The notes under the pieces: model-generated
The model's input: the letters and a program-made list of their open reading frames with translations, nothing else
Database searches by the model: none
What the model was told of the DNA's origin: nothing
Shown here: positions 23,830 to 31,869 of the stretch, piece by piece
Layout of the letters: each line of letters starts with the position of its first letter
Position numbering within the stretch: position 1 is the first letter of the stretch
Origin: Nocardioides sp. URHA0020
Lineage (GTDB): Bacteria; Actinomycetota; Actinomycetes; Propionibacteriales; Nocardioidaceae
NCBI RefSeq assembly: GCF_000620705.1
Contig: NZ_KK211165.1
Location: 115,106-179,105 of the forward strand
DNA: 64,000 nt
Direction of reading: 5' to 3'
Program-made: the position numbers and the translations under genes

Positions 23830-25215
23830 TCACCGCCGCACGACCTGGAAGACCTGGCTCGTGACCTCCGCGGCGGGCCGGCCGCCCTCCAAGAAGCCCC
23901 GGTCGCGTAGCCCGGCGATCTGCTCGGTGATCGACGGGTCGCTGGACGCGTCGACCGCCGCCCCGCCGGCGATGTAGTGGCCGTAGCCGTGCGCGCCGAC
24001 CACGGTCGAGTCGGCACGGTCGTCGTCGAAGGTGACCGTCGTCTGCTCGACGCTGTCGGGGTTGTCGGCCCCGTCCAGCAGGGGTACGACGTCGCCGTGG
24101 TGCTCGAGGGAGAGCACGTGGACGCCGTCGGGGAAGCCGCAGACCTGGGCGGTCGGTGACCCCGCGGTGACCACGTCGGTGATCGCGAAGCCCGTGTCGT
24201 GGCTGGCCAGCGCGGCTGCCTCCATCCCGCCGAGGGAGTGCCCGACCAGCAGCACCGGCTCGTGCGGCCCGATCCCGGCCCGGTGCATCGCGTCGAGGAT
24301 GCCCTGCTGGTACGACGTGGGCAGATCGGCCGCCGAGCGCAGGTCGGTGCCGAGGTCGCGGATGTCGCCGTCCTGGGTCGTCGGCAGCGTGCCCAGGTCG
24401 TCGGTGCCGGGCAGGTAGACCACGTGCCGCGCGTGGTCGGTGCCGGGATCGAGCGACTGCACCTCGATCGTCCCGTTGTCACCGGACGACGGCGTCGGCG
24501 ACAGCGCGGCCACCTCGGACAGGTGCTCGACCAGGCCCCGGACCGTCGCCGGCTGCCGGTCGCTGACGGTCGACCCCAGGTCCGGGCGGCGGACGGTGCC
24601 GGCCGCGCCGTCGTCGTACGCCGATGCGAGCAGCCTCGTCGCGGTGCGGTTGTCGGGCACCAGGACCGGCAGCGGCGAGAGCCCGGTGAGGAGTCCGCCC
24701 CCGCCGTTGATCGCGTGCTGCACCACGCCGGGATGGTGGACGATCCACCGCTGGACCGCCGCTCCCAGCCGGGCCCGCATCGCGGGTGGCATCGACGACA
24801 GGGCGACGGCGGCGGCGGGACCGGCGGCCCGAAGGGCGAGGCCGGCCGTCAGCCCCAGTCGCCAGTCGATGACGTCCAGCGCCAGCTGGGCGGCGTCGTC
24901 ACTGGCCACCAGCGCCGCCAGCGCCCCCCGGACCAGGATGGCGTCCGCCTCCCAGCCGAGGGAGCAGGCCAGCAGCCCGAGCGGCCCGGTGGTCGCCGCG
25001 AGGATCGCCGCCTCGGCGGCGGCGAAGGTGACGGGTGACAGCAGCGCCGACGACGCGAGGTCCGGGTCGACGAGCGCCCGGCAGCCGTCGCCCGCCCACG
25101 CGCGGAGCTCGTCACCGGTGCGGTCGAAGACGTCCGCGAGCGCCCGTACGGCGTCGTACGTCGCCTCGATCCCGCCGACGCCCCCGGTCACGCCGGTGAT
25201 GTCGGCCCCGCTCAC
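23830..25215 (-). CDS. DUF1023-like alpha/beta hydrolase, possible type VII secretion substrate
   Basis: This 461-residue protein has an N-terminal helical part (~1-200). A C-terminal alpha/beta-hydrolase domain carries VVYLPGTDDLG and the nucleophile elbow LVGHSLGGME, then GSPTAQ, HGDVVPLLDG and GAHGYGHYIAG with likely acid and His residues. This resembles actinobacterial DUF1023 hydrolases. The GTG start at 25215 overlaps the stop of a WXG-like gene (GTGA). That arrangement is typical of proteins exported by type VII systems, one of which lies 6.3 kb away. Confidence 0.75.
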   Translation of the reverse strand: MSGADITGVTGGVGGIEATYDAVRALADVFDRTGDELRAWAGDGCRALVDPDLASSALLSPVTFAAAEAAILAATTGPLGLLACSLGWEADAILVRGALAALVASDDAAQLALDVIDWRLGLTAGLALRAAGPAAAVALSSMPPAMRARLGAAVQRWIVHHPGVVQHAINGGGGLLTGLSPLPVLVPDNRTATRLLASAYDDGAAGTVRRPDLGSTVSDRQPATVRGLVEHLSEVAALSPTPSSGDNGTIEVQSLDPGTDHARHVVYLPGTDDLGTLPTTQDGDIRDLGTDLRSAADLPTSYQQGILDAMHRAGIGPHEPVLLVGHSLGGMEAAALASHDTGFAITDVVTAGSPTAQVCGFPDGVHVLSLEHHGDVVPLLDGADNPDSVEQTTVTFDDDRADSTVVGAHGYGHYIAGGAAVDASSDPSITEQIAGLRDRGFLEGGRPAAEVTSQVFQVVRR

Positions 25216-25523
25216 AGCAGGCTCCGCGCGTCGTGCACGAGGTCGCCGACGGTGTCGGTCACGGCACCGCCCACGGCGACCACGGCGTCGACCGCGCCGG
25301 CATGGCGCTCGAGGGCCTCGGCGGCGTCGTCGTGCAGGCCGGCGCACGCGCCGAGCGTGGCCAGTCGGACGGCGAGCTGCGCGCGCATCGCGTCCGCTGC
25401 TCGCCCCCGCCACGGGATGCCGTCGCCCAGGCGCTGCAGCCGGGCCCCTTCGGCCCGGATCTCCTGGGCGCGCTCGCGCAGCTGCCGGGCGAGGTGCCGG
25501 ATGCCGCTGGTGTCGGTGAGCAT
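25212..25523 (-). CDS. WXG100-like small helical protein
   Basis: The 103-residue protein is predicted to be all helical with IPWRGRAADAMRAQL at the turn, where WRG takes the place of the WXG motif. The ATG at 25523 follows an AAGGGGGAC ribosome binding site. It is translationally coupled to the DUF1023-like hydrolase. It may be a secretion partner or chaperone for that hydrolase (inference). Confidence 0.65.
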   Translation of the reverse strand: MLTDTSGIRHLARQLRERAQEIRAEGARLQRLGDGIPWRGRAADAMRAQLAVRLATLGACAGLHDDAAEALERHAGAVDAVVAVGGAVTDTVGDLVHDARSLL

Positions 25524-25578
25524 GTCGTCCCCCTTCGTCGTGCAGGGAGGCTCACCGGTCGGCGGCTGTGGAGAAACC

Positions 25579-26760
25579 TCAGCGGTCGAGGGCTGTGGAG
25601 AGCCGCTCGAGCGCCTCCTCGATCTCGCTCCCCGGGCCGGCGAAGCTGAGCCGGACGGAGCGACCGCCGTCGACGGTGTCGAAGTCAATGCCCGGAGCCA
25701 CGGCGACGCCGGTGGTCGCCAGCAGGTGGTGGCAGAGGGCCATCGTGTCGTCGGTGAGGTGGCCGACGTCGGCGTACACGTAGAACGCCCCGTCGGCCGG
25801 TGCCAGCTCGGTGATGCCCAGCCTCGGCAGCCCGTCGAGCAGGATCCGGCGGTTGTCGGCGTACCGCGCGACGTGGGCGTCGAGCTCGGCGTACGACGCG
25901 TCGTCGAAGGCGGCCAGGCAGGCGCGCTGCGCGATCACCGGCGGACAGATCGTGAAGTTCCCGGTGAGCACGTCGACCGCGCGACCCAACCGCTCGGGCA
26001 CCAGCATCCAGCCGATCCGCCAGCCCGTCATGGAGAAGTACTTGGAGAAGCTGGAGAAGACGACCGCCTCGCGGCTGGTCTCCCAGGCGCTGCGCGCGAG
26101 GTGCGGCTGGGCGTACTCGATGCCGTGGTAGATCTCGTCCGAGATCAGCTGGATCTGCTGCTCCTCGCAGTACGACGCCAGCGCGGCCAGCTCGCTCGGA
26201 AGGAGCATCGTGCCCGTGGGGTTGGCCGGGCTGGCGACGACGAGTCCCTTGATGCCCTTGCCGGACGCCTGAAGCGCGGCGAGCTGCTCGACCGTCGGCT
26301 GGAAGCGGGTCTCCGGGCCCGTCGGGATCTCGACCACCTCGCAGCCCAGGGCGGTCAGCACGTTGCGGTAGCAGGGGTAGCCGGGGCGGGCCATCGCCAC
26401 CCGGTCACCGACTTCGAACGCCGCGAGGAACGCCAGCAGGAACCCCCCGCTGCTGCCCGTCGTCACGACCACCTCGTCGGGTGAGACGTCGATGTCGTGC
26501 GTGCGTCGGTGGTGGCGCGCGATCGCCTCGCGCAGCTCCAGGATGCCCGCAGCCGGGGTGTAGCCCAGCGGGTCAGCCGAGTCGAGCAGCCGCTTGGCCT
26601 CCTCGCGCACCGGCACCGGCGCGCCCGTCATCGGCTGGCCGGCGAGCATGTTGAGCAGGTCACCGTGCGTGCGCTGGCGCGTCGCCGCCGCCGTGAGCAG
26701 GTCCATCACGTGGAACGGCGGCACGTTGGCCCGGCTCGCCACCTGGAAGCGGTCGGTCAT
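25579..26760 (-). CDS. PLP-dependent class I/II aminotransferase
   Basis: The 393-residue protein has the fold-type I signature: GSSGGFLLAF, ASPANPTGT, SDEIYHGIEY and SSFSKYFSMTGWRIGW, with K240 forming the internal aldimine. Start at 26760 (MTDRFQ) is preferred; the longer frame to 26823 runs through a repeat element. The subgroup resembles AspC-like aminotransferases; substrate is not certain. The 5' flank contains copy C of a dispersed hairpin repeat. Confidence 0.85.
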   Translation of the reverse strand: MTDRFQVASRANVPPFHVMDLLTAAATRQRTHGDLLNMLAGQPMTGAPVPVREEAKRLLDSADPLGYTPAAGILELREAIARHHRRTHDIDVSPDEVVVTTGSSGGFLLAFLAAFEVGDRVAMARPGYPCYRNVLTALGCEVVEIPTGPETRFQPTVEQLAALQASGKGIKGLVVASPANPTGTMLLPSELAALASYCEEQQIQLISDEIYHGIEYAQPHLARSAWETSREAVVFSSFSKYFSMTGWRIGWMLVPERLGRAVDVLTGNFTICPPVIAQRACLAAFDDASYAELDAHVARYADNRRILLDGLPRLGITELAPADGAFYVYADVGHLTDDTMALCHHLLATTGVAVAPGIDFDTVDGGRSVRLSFAGPGSEIEEALERLSTALDR

Positions 26761-26804
26761 GGGGTGACTGTACGAAACTGGAGGTTCCTGAACGGAGTTC
26801 TGTA

Positions 26805-26840
26805 CAGGAACCCGGAGTTTCACCGGCTAAGCGGTGAAAC
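26805..26840. repeat. Core of dispersed hairpin repeat, copy C, overlapping a stop codon
   Basis: The 36-bp core matches the cores at 31681-31716 and 31802-31837 with three mismatches against copy A. It holds a stem of GTTTCACCG with CGGTGAAAC and a loop containing the TAG stop codon of the flavoprotein gene on the minus strand. GGTTCCTG at 26783-26790 pairs with CAGGAACC at its left edge, giving a second hairpin. Confidence 0.85.
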
Positions 26841-28293
26841 CCCTCGCCGCGTGACGCCCGGCCCGCCGCCCGAAGAACGACCCCTCACCGAGCTGCGTGC
26901 CGGAGCAGTAGCCCTTGCCGTCCTGCGCGAGGTTGGAGGCGCACGCGCCGGCGGCGTACAGGCCCGCGATCACCGAGCCGTCGGGCCGCTGCGCCTCACC
27001 GTCGACCGAGACGCGGATCCCGCCGAGAGTGAAGCCGGCGTAGATCGCCTTGCCGAGCCGCAGGTCGAAGACCGCCCACGGTCCGGTGCCCTGCGGCGCC
27101 AGCCACTCGGGACTCTTGTGGAAGTCGAGGTCCTCGCCGGCCTCGGCCAGCTCGTTGTAGCGCGCGAGCGTCGCGGCGACCGAGCCATCCGGCAGCCCCA
27201 GCGAGGTCTCCAGCTCCTTGATCGTCTCGAACCCGTCGATCAGCGGCACCAGCGGGAACTTGGGGTACTCCACGTGCTCGCTGTCGACGATGAGGTACGC
27301 CGTGTGGTCGGGCTGCTCCATCACGAACTGCGAGGTGCGCGAGTGGTAGCCGTCCTCCGCGACGAACCGCTCGCCGTCCCGGTTCACCAGGAAGCCGGTG
27401 ACCAGCGCGGACGGCGGGTAGAAGGGTGCGGTGATGAACGGCTCCTCCATGTGCTTGAGCTCGGCGCCGACCGACGAGCCGAGCCGGATGCCCAGGCCGT
27501 CGTCGTACGTCGAGCCGAGCGTGAAGGGCTTCTCCGCCAGCGAGGGGGTGTACGCCGCGACCATGTCCGGGTTCATCACGAACCCACCGGCCGCGACCAC
27601 GACGGCCGACGCCGCCACGTGACCGGTCACGTCGAACGACTTCCAGGCCACCCCGACCACCGCGCCGGCGTCCGACACCACGAGGTTGGTCACGCCGGTC
27701 TCGTAGCGGACCTCGACGCCCGCCTCCTCGACCCGGGCCCGCAGCAGGTCCATCACCATCCTGGTGCCCTCGGTGTCGCCCGCGACGGGGACCTTGTGGC
27801 CGCGCGGCGCCGGGACCGCCTGCTCCCTGTAGGGCCACACCTTCTCGTTGCCGGTGAACATCAGCCCCTGCGTCCCGGGCTGGATGACGGCCTTCTCCGG
27901 GTAGTAGGACCGCTCGAACTCGAAGCCGAGGTCCTCCAGCCAGTCGAAGTGCTCGACGGAGCCCTCGCAGTAGGCGCGGATCTTGTCGTGCTCGGGCTGC
28001 TTGGAGACCGCGACGAGGTACCTGTACATCTCCTCGACCGAGTCCTCGTGCCCGGTCGCGACCTGCACGGCCGTCCCCCCGCCGAGGTAGAAGTGGCCGC
28101 CCGACATCGACGAGGTGCCGCCGTGCACGGCCGCCTTCTCCAGCAGCAGCACCCGCGCGCCCGCGCGCGCCGCCTCGAGGGCGGCGCAGCCACCGGCAAT
28201 GCCGAAGCCGACCACCACGACGTCGTACGACGCGGTGTCGTCCGCCAGCGCGGAGGCCGGGAGGACGGCGGGTAATGCGGTGCCCTTGCTCAT
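26827..28293 (-). CDS. FAD-dependent 3-ketosteroid dehydrogenase-like flavoprotein
   Basis: This 488-residue protein has the N-terminal dinucleotide fold VVVVGFGIAGGCAALEA and the LLLEK acidic end. The C-terminal FAD motif is GLYAAGACASN, with GYCSGTQLGEGSFFGRRAG after it. This architecture belongs to the fumarate reductase/KstD family, which includes steroid delta-1 and delta-4 dehydrogenases. A site matching the KstR consensus TnnAACnnGTTnnA lies 10 bp upstream of the start (28304-28317), supporting a steroid role. The exact reaction is uncertain. Confidence 0.8.
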   Translation of the reverse strand: MSKGTALPAVLPASALADDTASYDVVVVGFGIAGGCAALEAARAGARVLLLEKAAVHGGTSSMSGGHFYLGGGTAVQVATGHEDSVEEMYRYLVAVSKQPEHDKIRAYCEGSVEHFDWLEDLGFEFERSYYPEKAVIQPGTQGLMFTGNEKVWPYREQAVPAPRGHKVPVAGDTEGTRMVMDLLRARVEEAGVEVRYETGVTNLVVSDAGAVVGVAWKSFDVTGHVAASAVVVAAGGFVMNPDMVAAYTPSLAEKPFTLGSTYDDGLGIRLGSSVGAELKHMEEPFITAPFYPPSALVTGFLVNRDGERFVAEDGYHSRTSQFVMEQPDHTAYLIVDSEHVEYPKFPLVPLIDGFETIKELETSLGLPDGSVAATLARYNELAEAGEDLDFHKSPEWLAPQGTGPWAVFDLRLGKAIYAGFTLGGIRVSVDGEAQRPDGSVIAGLYAAGACASNLAQDGKGYCSGTQLGEGSFFGRRAGRHAARGFTA

Positions 28294-28303
28294 GGCGCAA
28301 ATC

Positions 28304-28317
28304 TAGAACAAGTTCCA
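28304..28317. promoter_or_regulatory. KstR-like operator upstream of steroid flavoprotein gene
   Basis: TAGAACAAGTTCCA fits every fixed base of the mycobacterial KstR consensus TnnAACnnGTTnnA. It lies 10 bp before the ATG, so it overlaps the promoter or transcription start. Confidence 0.65.
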
Positions 28318-28399
28318 GTTCCATGCGACGGCGGTCCGTCAAGAGGGGGGCCGCCCGTCGGTAGACTGCGGTCCCGACGCCGTGAAGCCCTGAGGTGAG

Positions 28400-29905
28400 A
28401 TGACTTTCGACGCCCACCAGCTGGACACGTTCCTGCTGGTCGGCTCGGGCGTCACGCTGCTCGCGATCCTCGCCGTGCGCCTGTCCTCGCGCGCCGGGCT
28501 GCCCAGCCTGTTGATCTACCTCCTCATGGGGGTGCTCCTGGGCGAGGCCGGCCTCGGCATCCAGTTCGAGGACGCCGAGCTGGCGCACGCGCTCGGGTTC
28601 GCGGCGCTCGTCGTGATCCTGGCCGAGGGCGGCCTGACCACCAGCTGGCGCGAGATCCGCCCGTCGATGCGGCTCGGCGTCGGGCTCGCGACCATCGGCG
28701 TCACCATCTCGGTCGGCATCGTGGCGCTCAGCGCGCACTACCTGCTCGGCCTGCCCTGGCAGATCGCCGTCCTGCTCGGCGCCGTCACCTCGGCCACCGA
28801 CGCCGCCGCGGTCTTCTCGGTGCTGCGGATGGTGCCGTTGCCCAAGCGCCTCACGGGCGCGCTCGAGGCCGAGTCCGGCCTCAACGACGCCCCGGTCGTC
28901 GTCCTGGTGGTGCTCGTCTCCTCGGGCGCAGCGGCCGAGGACGGCGTGCTGGCGATGATGGGGCTGATCGTCTTCGAGCTCGTCGCCGGCACCGCGATCG
29001 GACTCGCCATCGGGTTCGGCGGCGCCTGGATCATGCGCCGCGCCGCGCTGCCGTCGTCGGGCCTCTACCCCATCGCCGTGCTCTGCCTGACCGTCCTGGC
29101 GTACGGCGCCGGCGCGGCCGTGCACGCCTCCGGGTTCGCCGCCGTGTACGTCGCCGCGCTGGTCCTGGGCAACATGGAGCTGCCGCACCGGGCGGCCACC
29201 CGGTCCTTCTCGGAGGGCATCGCGTGGATCGCGCAGATCGGGCTCTTCGTGATGCTCGGCCTGCTGCTGTCCCCGGGCCGCCTGACGTGGGACATCCTCG
29301 GGATGGCGGTCCTGGCCGGGCTGGTCCTGACCTTCGTGGCCCGGCCACTCTCGGTCCTCGCCAGCGCGCTGGTCCAGCCGATGCCGCTGCGCGACCTGGC
29401 CTTCATCTCCTGGGCCGGCCTGCGCGGTGCGGTCCCGATCGTCTTCACGACCATCCCGCTGGCCGACGGCATCGACCAGGCCGAGGAGCTCTTCGACATC
29501 GTCTTCGTGATGGTGATCATCTACACCCTGCTGACCGGCCCGACGCTGCCGGCCGTGGCCCGGGTGCTCAAGGTCGCCCGCCGGTCGGAGCCGCGGGGGC
29601 TCGAGGTCGAGGCGGCCCCGCTCGAGCGGATCGCCGCCGACCTGCTCCAGGTGACGATCAGCCCGGTCTCGCGCATGCACGGCGTCGAGGTCGGGGAGCT
29701 GCGGCTGCCGCGCGGCGTGGTGGTGTCGATGGTGATCCGCGACGGGAGCACGCTGGTCCCCGAGCCCCGGACCGTGCTGCGGCACGGGGACGACCTGCTC
29801 ATCGTCGCCCCGCGCAAGCTGCGGGAGACGACCGAGGAGCGGCTGCGCGAGATCAGCGCGCACGGCCGCCTCGCGCAGTGGCTGGGCGAGCGGCGTACGC
29901 GCTGA
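28400..29905 (+). CDS. Potassium/proton antiporter, CPA1 type with TrkA-C domain
   Basis: The 501-residue protein has about 12 membrane helices. VTSATDAAAVFSVL and LEAESGLNDAPVVVLV are the ion-binding core motifs of CPA1 (NhaP2/CvrA) antiporters. The C-terminal ~100 residues form a cytoplasmic TrkA-C-like domain (VSMVIRDG, RHGDDLLIVAP) that may sense nucleotides. GAGGTGAG precedes the ATG. Confidence 0.9.
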   Translation: MTFDAHQLDTFLLVGSGVTLLAILAVRLSSRAGLPSLLIYLLMGVLLGEAGLGIQFEDAELAHALGFAALVVILAEGGLTTSWREIRPSMRLGVGLATIGVTISVGIVALSAHYLLGLPWQIAVLLGAVTSATDAAAVFSVLRMVPLPKRLTGALEAESGLNDAPVVVLVVLVSSGAAAEDGVLAMMGLIVFELVAGTAIGLAIGFGGAWIMRRAALPSSGLYPIAVLCLTVLAYGAGAAVHASGFAAVYVAALVLGNMELPHRAATRSFSEGIAWIAQIGLFVMLGLLLSPGRLTWDILGMAVLAGLVLTFVARPLSVLASALVQPMPLRDLAFISWAGLRGAVPIVFTTIPLADGIDQAEELFDIVFVMVIIYTLLTGPTLPAVARVLKVARRSEPRGLEVEAAPLERIAADLLQVTISPVSRMHGVEVGELRLPRGVVVSMVIRDGSTLVPEPRTVLRHGDDLLIVAPRKLRETTEERLREISAHGRLAQWLGERRTR

Positions 29906-29909
29906 GGCG

Positions 29910-30413
29910 TCAGTTCACCGGTGGGCTGCAGATGGTGGTGTCCGACGCGGCGCGTACGGCGGCGCGGCCCTTCGCCAGCTCGGTGAACTCGTCGCCGACG
30001 ACGACCGTCACTCCCACGCCGGGGCCCTTGCGTCGTTCGATGTCGACGCCCTTGCCGAAGTAGCTGGCCACCAGCTGGACGTCGGGGTCGGTGGGGGTGG
30101 TCGTCCAGATGGCGACCCTGCGCACCTTGGCCGAGGCCGCGTTGCCGGAGCTGCCCCGGACGAAGCCCTGGTCCTTGAGCAGCTGCATGGTCCGCCCGGC
30201 GAGGCCCTCGCGGCGCCCGCTGTTGTAGACGCTGACCGTGACCTGCTGCGGGTAGACCTTCTCGCCGGCCGCGACCCGCGTGGCGACGCAGACCGCGCTG
30301 GTGGGCTTGGCGGGCAGCGGCTCCATCGTCGCGCGCCAGCCCCAGACCCCCGCGACGGCCAGCGCGACACCCAGCACCAGCAGGGTGATCGTGGTCCGGG
30401 CGGCCTGGGTCAT
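29910..30413 (-). CDS. LytR C-terminal domain protein
   Basis: The 167-residue protein has one N-terminal membrane anchor (TITLLVLGVALAVAGVWGW) and an exported LytR_C domain (VTVSVYNSGRREGLAGRTMQ ... LVASYFGKGVDIE ... VTVVVGDEF). LytR_C domains occur in or near wall-polymer ligases. The ATG at 30413 overlaps the upstream stop (TGATG); an adjoining TTG at 30416 is less likely. Confidence 0.85.
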   Translation of the reverse strand: MTQAARTTITLLVLGVALAVAGVWGWRATMEPLPAKPTSAVCVATRVAAGEKVYPQQVTVSVYNSGRREGLAGRTMQLLKDQGFVRGSSGNAASAKVRRVAIWTTTPTDPDVQLVASYFGKGVDIERRKGPGVGVTVVVGDEFTELAKGRAAVRAASDTTICSPPVN

Positions 30414-30709
30414 CAACCCTCCAGGGCGTGCACGCGCGCGTGCAGGATGTTGCGCTGCTGGAGAGCCGCGCGCAGCGCGCGGTGCAGGCCGTCCTCCAGG
30501 TAGTACTCACCCTGCCACTCGACGACGTGGGCGAAGAGGTCGCCGTAGAAGGTCGAGTCCTCGTCGAGGAGGGCGTTGAGCTGGAGGGTGTCCTTGGTCG
30601 TCACGAGCTGGTCGAGGCGGATCTGGCGCGGCGGCACGGCCGCCCAGCCCTTGGACGTGAGTCCGTGGTCCGGGTACGGCCTTCCGACGCCGATGCGCTT
30701 GAAGATCAC
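30413..30709 (-). CDS. Conserved actinobacterial protein, often labelled VapB-family
   Basis: The 98-residue protein starts MIFKRIGVGRPYPDHGLT and contains PRQIRLDQLVTTKDTLQL. It is a conserved actinobacterial protein which, as I recall, is frequently labelled VapB-type antitoxin and frequently precedes a LytR_C gene. No toxin gene is adjacent, so the antitoxin label is doubtful. It is coupled to the LytR_C gene. Confidence 0.7.
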   Translation of the reverse strand: MIFKRIGVGRPYPDHGLTSKGWAAVPPRQIRLDQLVTTKDTLQLNALLDEDSTFYGDLFAHVVEWQGEYYLEDGLHRALRAALQQRNILHARVHALEG

Positions 30710-30803
30710 GCCGCGACTATAACGAGACCTGCCGTACGGCGGCCGTGCGTCCGCCGGAGGTCCGCCGCGTGCGGGCGGCCCTCCGGCGGCGCCGGGGAGG
30801 GGC

Positions 30804-30977
30804 TCAGGCGGACCAGCGGATCGCGTCGTCGATGGTGTCGGCCAGGGCGTGCACGCCGCGCAGGTCGGTGCGCTCCACCATCAGGTTGGTGAGCGCTGCC
30901 GAGTGGCGCAGCCGCAGCAGGGCGCGCTGCTCGGCAACGCGGTCGATCGGAACTTCGGGGGTGCTGTGCTCGTCCAT
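30804..30977 (-). CDS. Small hypothetical protein, 57 residues
   Basis: The frame reads MDEHSTPEVPIDRVAEQRAL, continues as an amphipathic helix-rich chain (LRHSAALTNLMVERTDLRG) and ends DTIDDAIRWSA. A CGGAGG lies 4-5 bases before the ATG. The frame is short but has a good start signal, and is divergent from the SnoaL-like gene across 176 bp. No family is recognised. Confidence 0.55.
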   Translation of the reverse strand: MDEHSTPEVPIDRVAEQRALLRLRHSAALTNLMVERTDLRGVHALADTIDDAIRWSA

Positions 30978-31080
30978 CGGTGCCTCCGGATCGGGTGTGG
31001 TGACCAGCTGTCGGGTCCGGCCGCCGGTGGATGGGGCGGCCTTCTGGGGACAAGATTGGATCGTTCACATCGCCGGGAGG

Positions 31081-31106
31081 TTGACCCTGCGTTACAAGCA
31101 GGTCAA
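31081..31106. promoter_or_regulatory. Imperfect inverted repeat in divergent promoter region
   Basis: TTGACCCTGC and GCAGGTCAA flank GTTACAA, an inverted repeat with one unpaired base. TTGACC could serve as a -35 element for the rightward SnoaL-like gene. A regulator site is possible. Confidence 0.35.
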
Positions 31107-31131
31107 ACGTTCGGGCTGTTGTCGCCGGAAA

Positions 31132-31151
31132 AACTAGAATACGTTCTAGTT
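31132..31151. promoter_or_regulatory. KstR-like operator upstream of SnoaL-like gene
   Basis: AACTAGAATACGTTCTAGTT is nearly a perfect 20-bp palindrome. It matches the KstR consensus except T for C in one half (AAT). It ends 2 bp before the GTG start codon, so the transcript is probably leaderless or nearly so. Confidence 0.7.
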
Positions 31152-31153
31152 CT

Positions 31154-31603
31154 GTGGACGACATCACCGCGATCAGCCAGCTGAAGTACCGCTATCTGCG
31201 CACCCTGGACACCAAGCAGTGGGACGAGTTCGCCGACTGCTTCATCCCGCAGACGACCGGCGACTACAACGGCCTGCTCTTCGAGAACCGCGACGCACTG
31301 GTCTCCTACATGAGGGAGAACCTCGGCGAGGGCTTCCTCACCATGCACCAGGTGCACCACCCCGAGATCGCTGTCGACGGCGACACCGCGACCGCCCGCT
31401 GGTACCTCCAGGACAGGGTGATCGTCCCGGCGTTCCAGTTCATGCTCGAGGGCGCGGCCTTCTACTCCGACCGCTACGTGCGCACGCCTGACGGCTGGCG
31501 GGTCGCCCACACCGGCTACCGCCGCACGTTCGAGATCACCTACGACCTCAAGGACCTCCCCGGCACCAAGGTCAACGGTCCCGGCAAGCACACGCACGTC
31601 TGA
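31154..31603 (+). CDS. SnoaL-like (NTF2-fold) protein, steroid-associated
   Basis: The 149-residue protein has the SnoaL_4 pattern: DDITAISQLKYRYLRTLDTK, WDEFADCFIP, HHPEIAVDGDTATARWYLQD and DRYVRTPDGWRVAHTGY. Relatives serve as small isomerases or hydratases and are common in steroid and polycyclic degradation clusters. The KstR-like operator next to its GTG supports that link. Substrate unknown. Confidence 0.82.
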   Translation: MDDITAISQLKYRYLRTLDTKQWDEFADCFIPQTTGDYNGLLFENRDALVSYMRENLGEGFLTMHQVHHPEIAVDGDTATARWYLQDRVIVPAFQFMLEGAAFYSDRYVRTPDGWRVAHTGYRRTFEITYDLKDLPGTKVNGPGKHTHV

Positions 31604-31624
31604 CGTCCGACACGGTCCCGTCTC

Positions 31625-31837
31625 GACTCATGTGTCACGGTGCCCTGACGAATCTCGGGGTACTGGGATGAAACTTCGTGCAGGAACCCGGAGTTTCACC
31701 GGGTAGCCGGTGAAACCCGCCGATTGGCGAGGGCCAGTCACATCAGACTCAAGCGTCACGGTGCCCTGACGAATCTCGGGGTTCTGGGACGGAACTTCGT
31801 GCAGGAACCCGGAGTTTCACCGGGTAACCGGTGAAAC
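31625..31837. repeat. Two 92-bp direct copies of a hairpin-bearing repeat element
   Basis: Copies A (31625-31716) and B (31746-31837) begin GACTCA and share GTCACGGTGCCCTGACGAAT, then AACTTCGTGCAGGAACCCGG. Both end in a perfect 10-bp stem GTTTCACCGG/CCGGTGAAAC with loop GTAG or GTAA. They differ at only a few bases and start 121 bp apart. They fill the gap between the convergent SnoaL-like gene and eccC. A related core is at 26805-26840. Confidence 0.92.
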
Positions 31838-31869
31838 TCCCGGAGCGCCACCCCACAACCGCCCGGCCG

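Noticed and set aside
30413..30709. Type II toxin-antitoxin system
   Set aside because: The VapB-like label of this protein is weak, and the adjacent gene is a LytR_C membrane protein, not a PIN-domain toxin.
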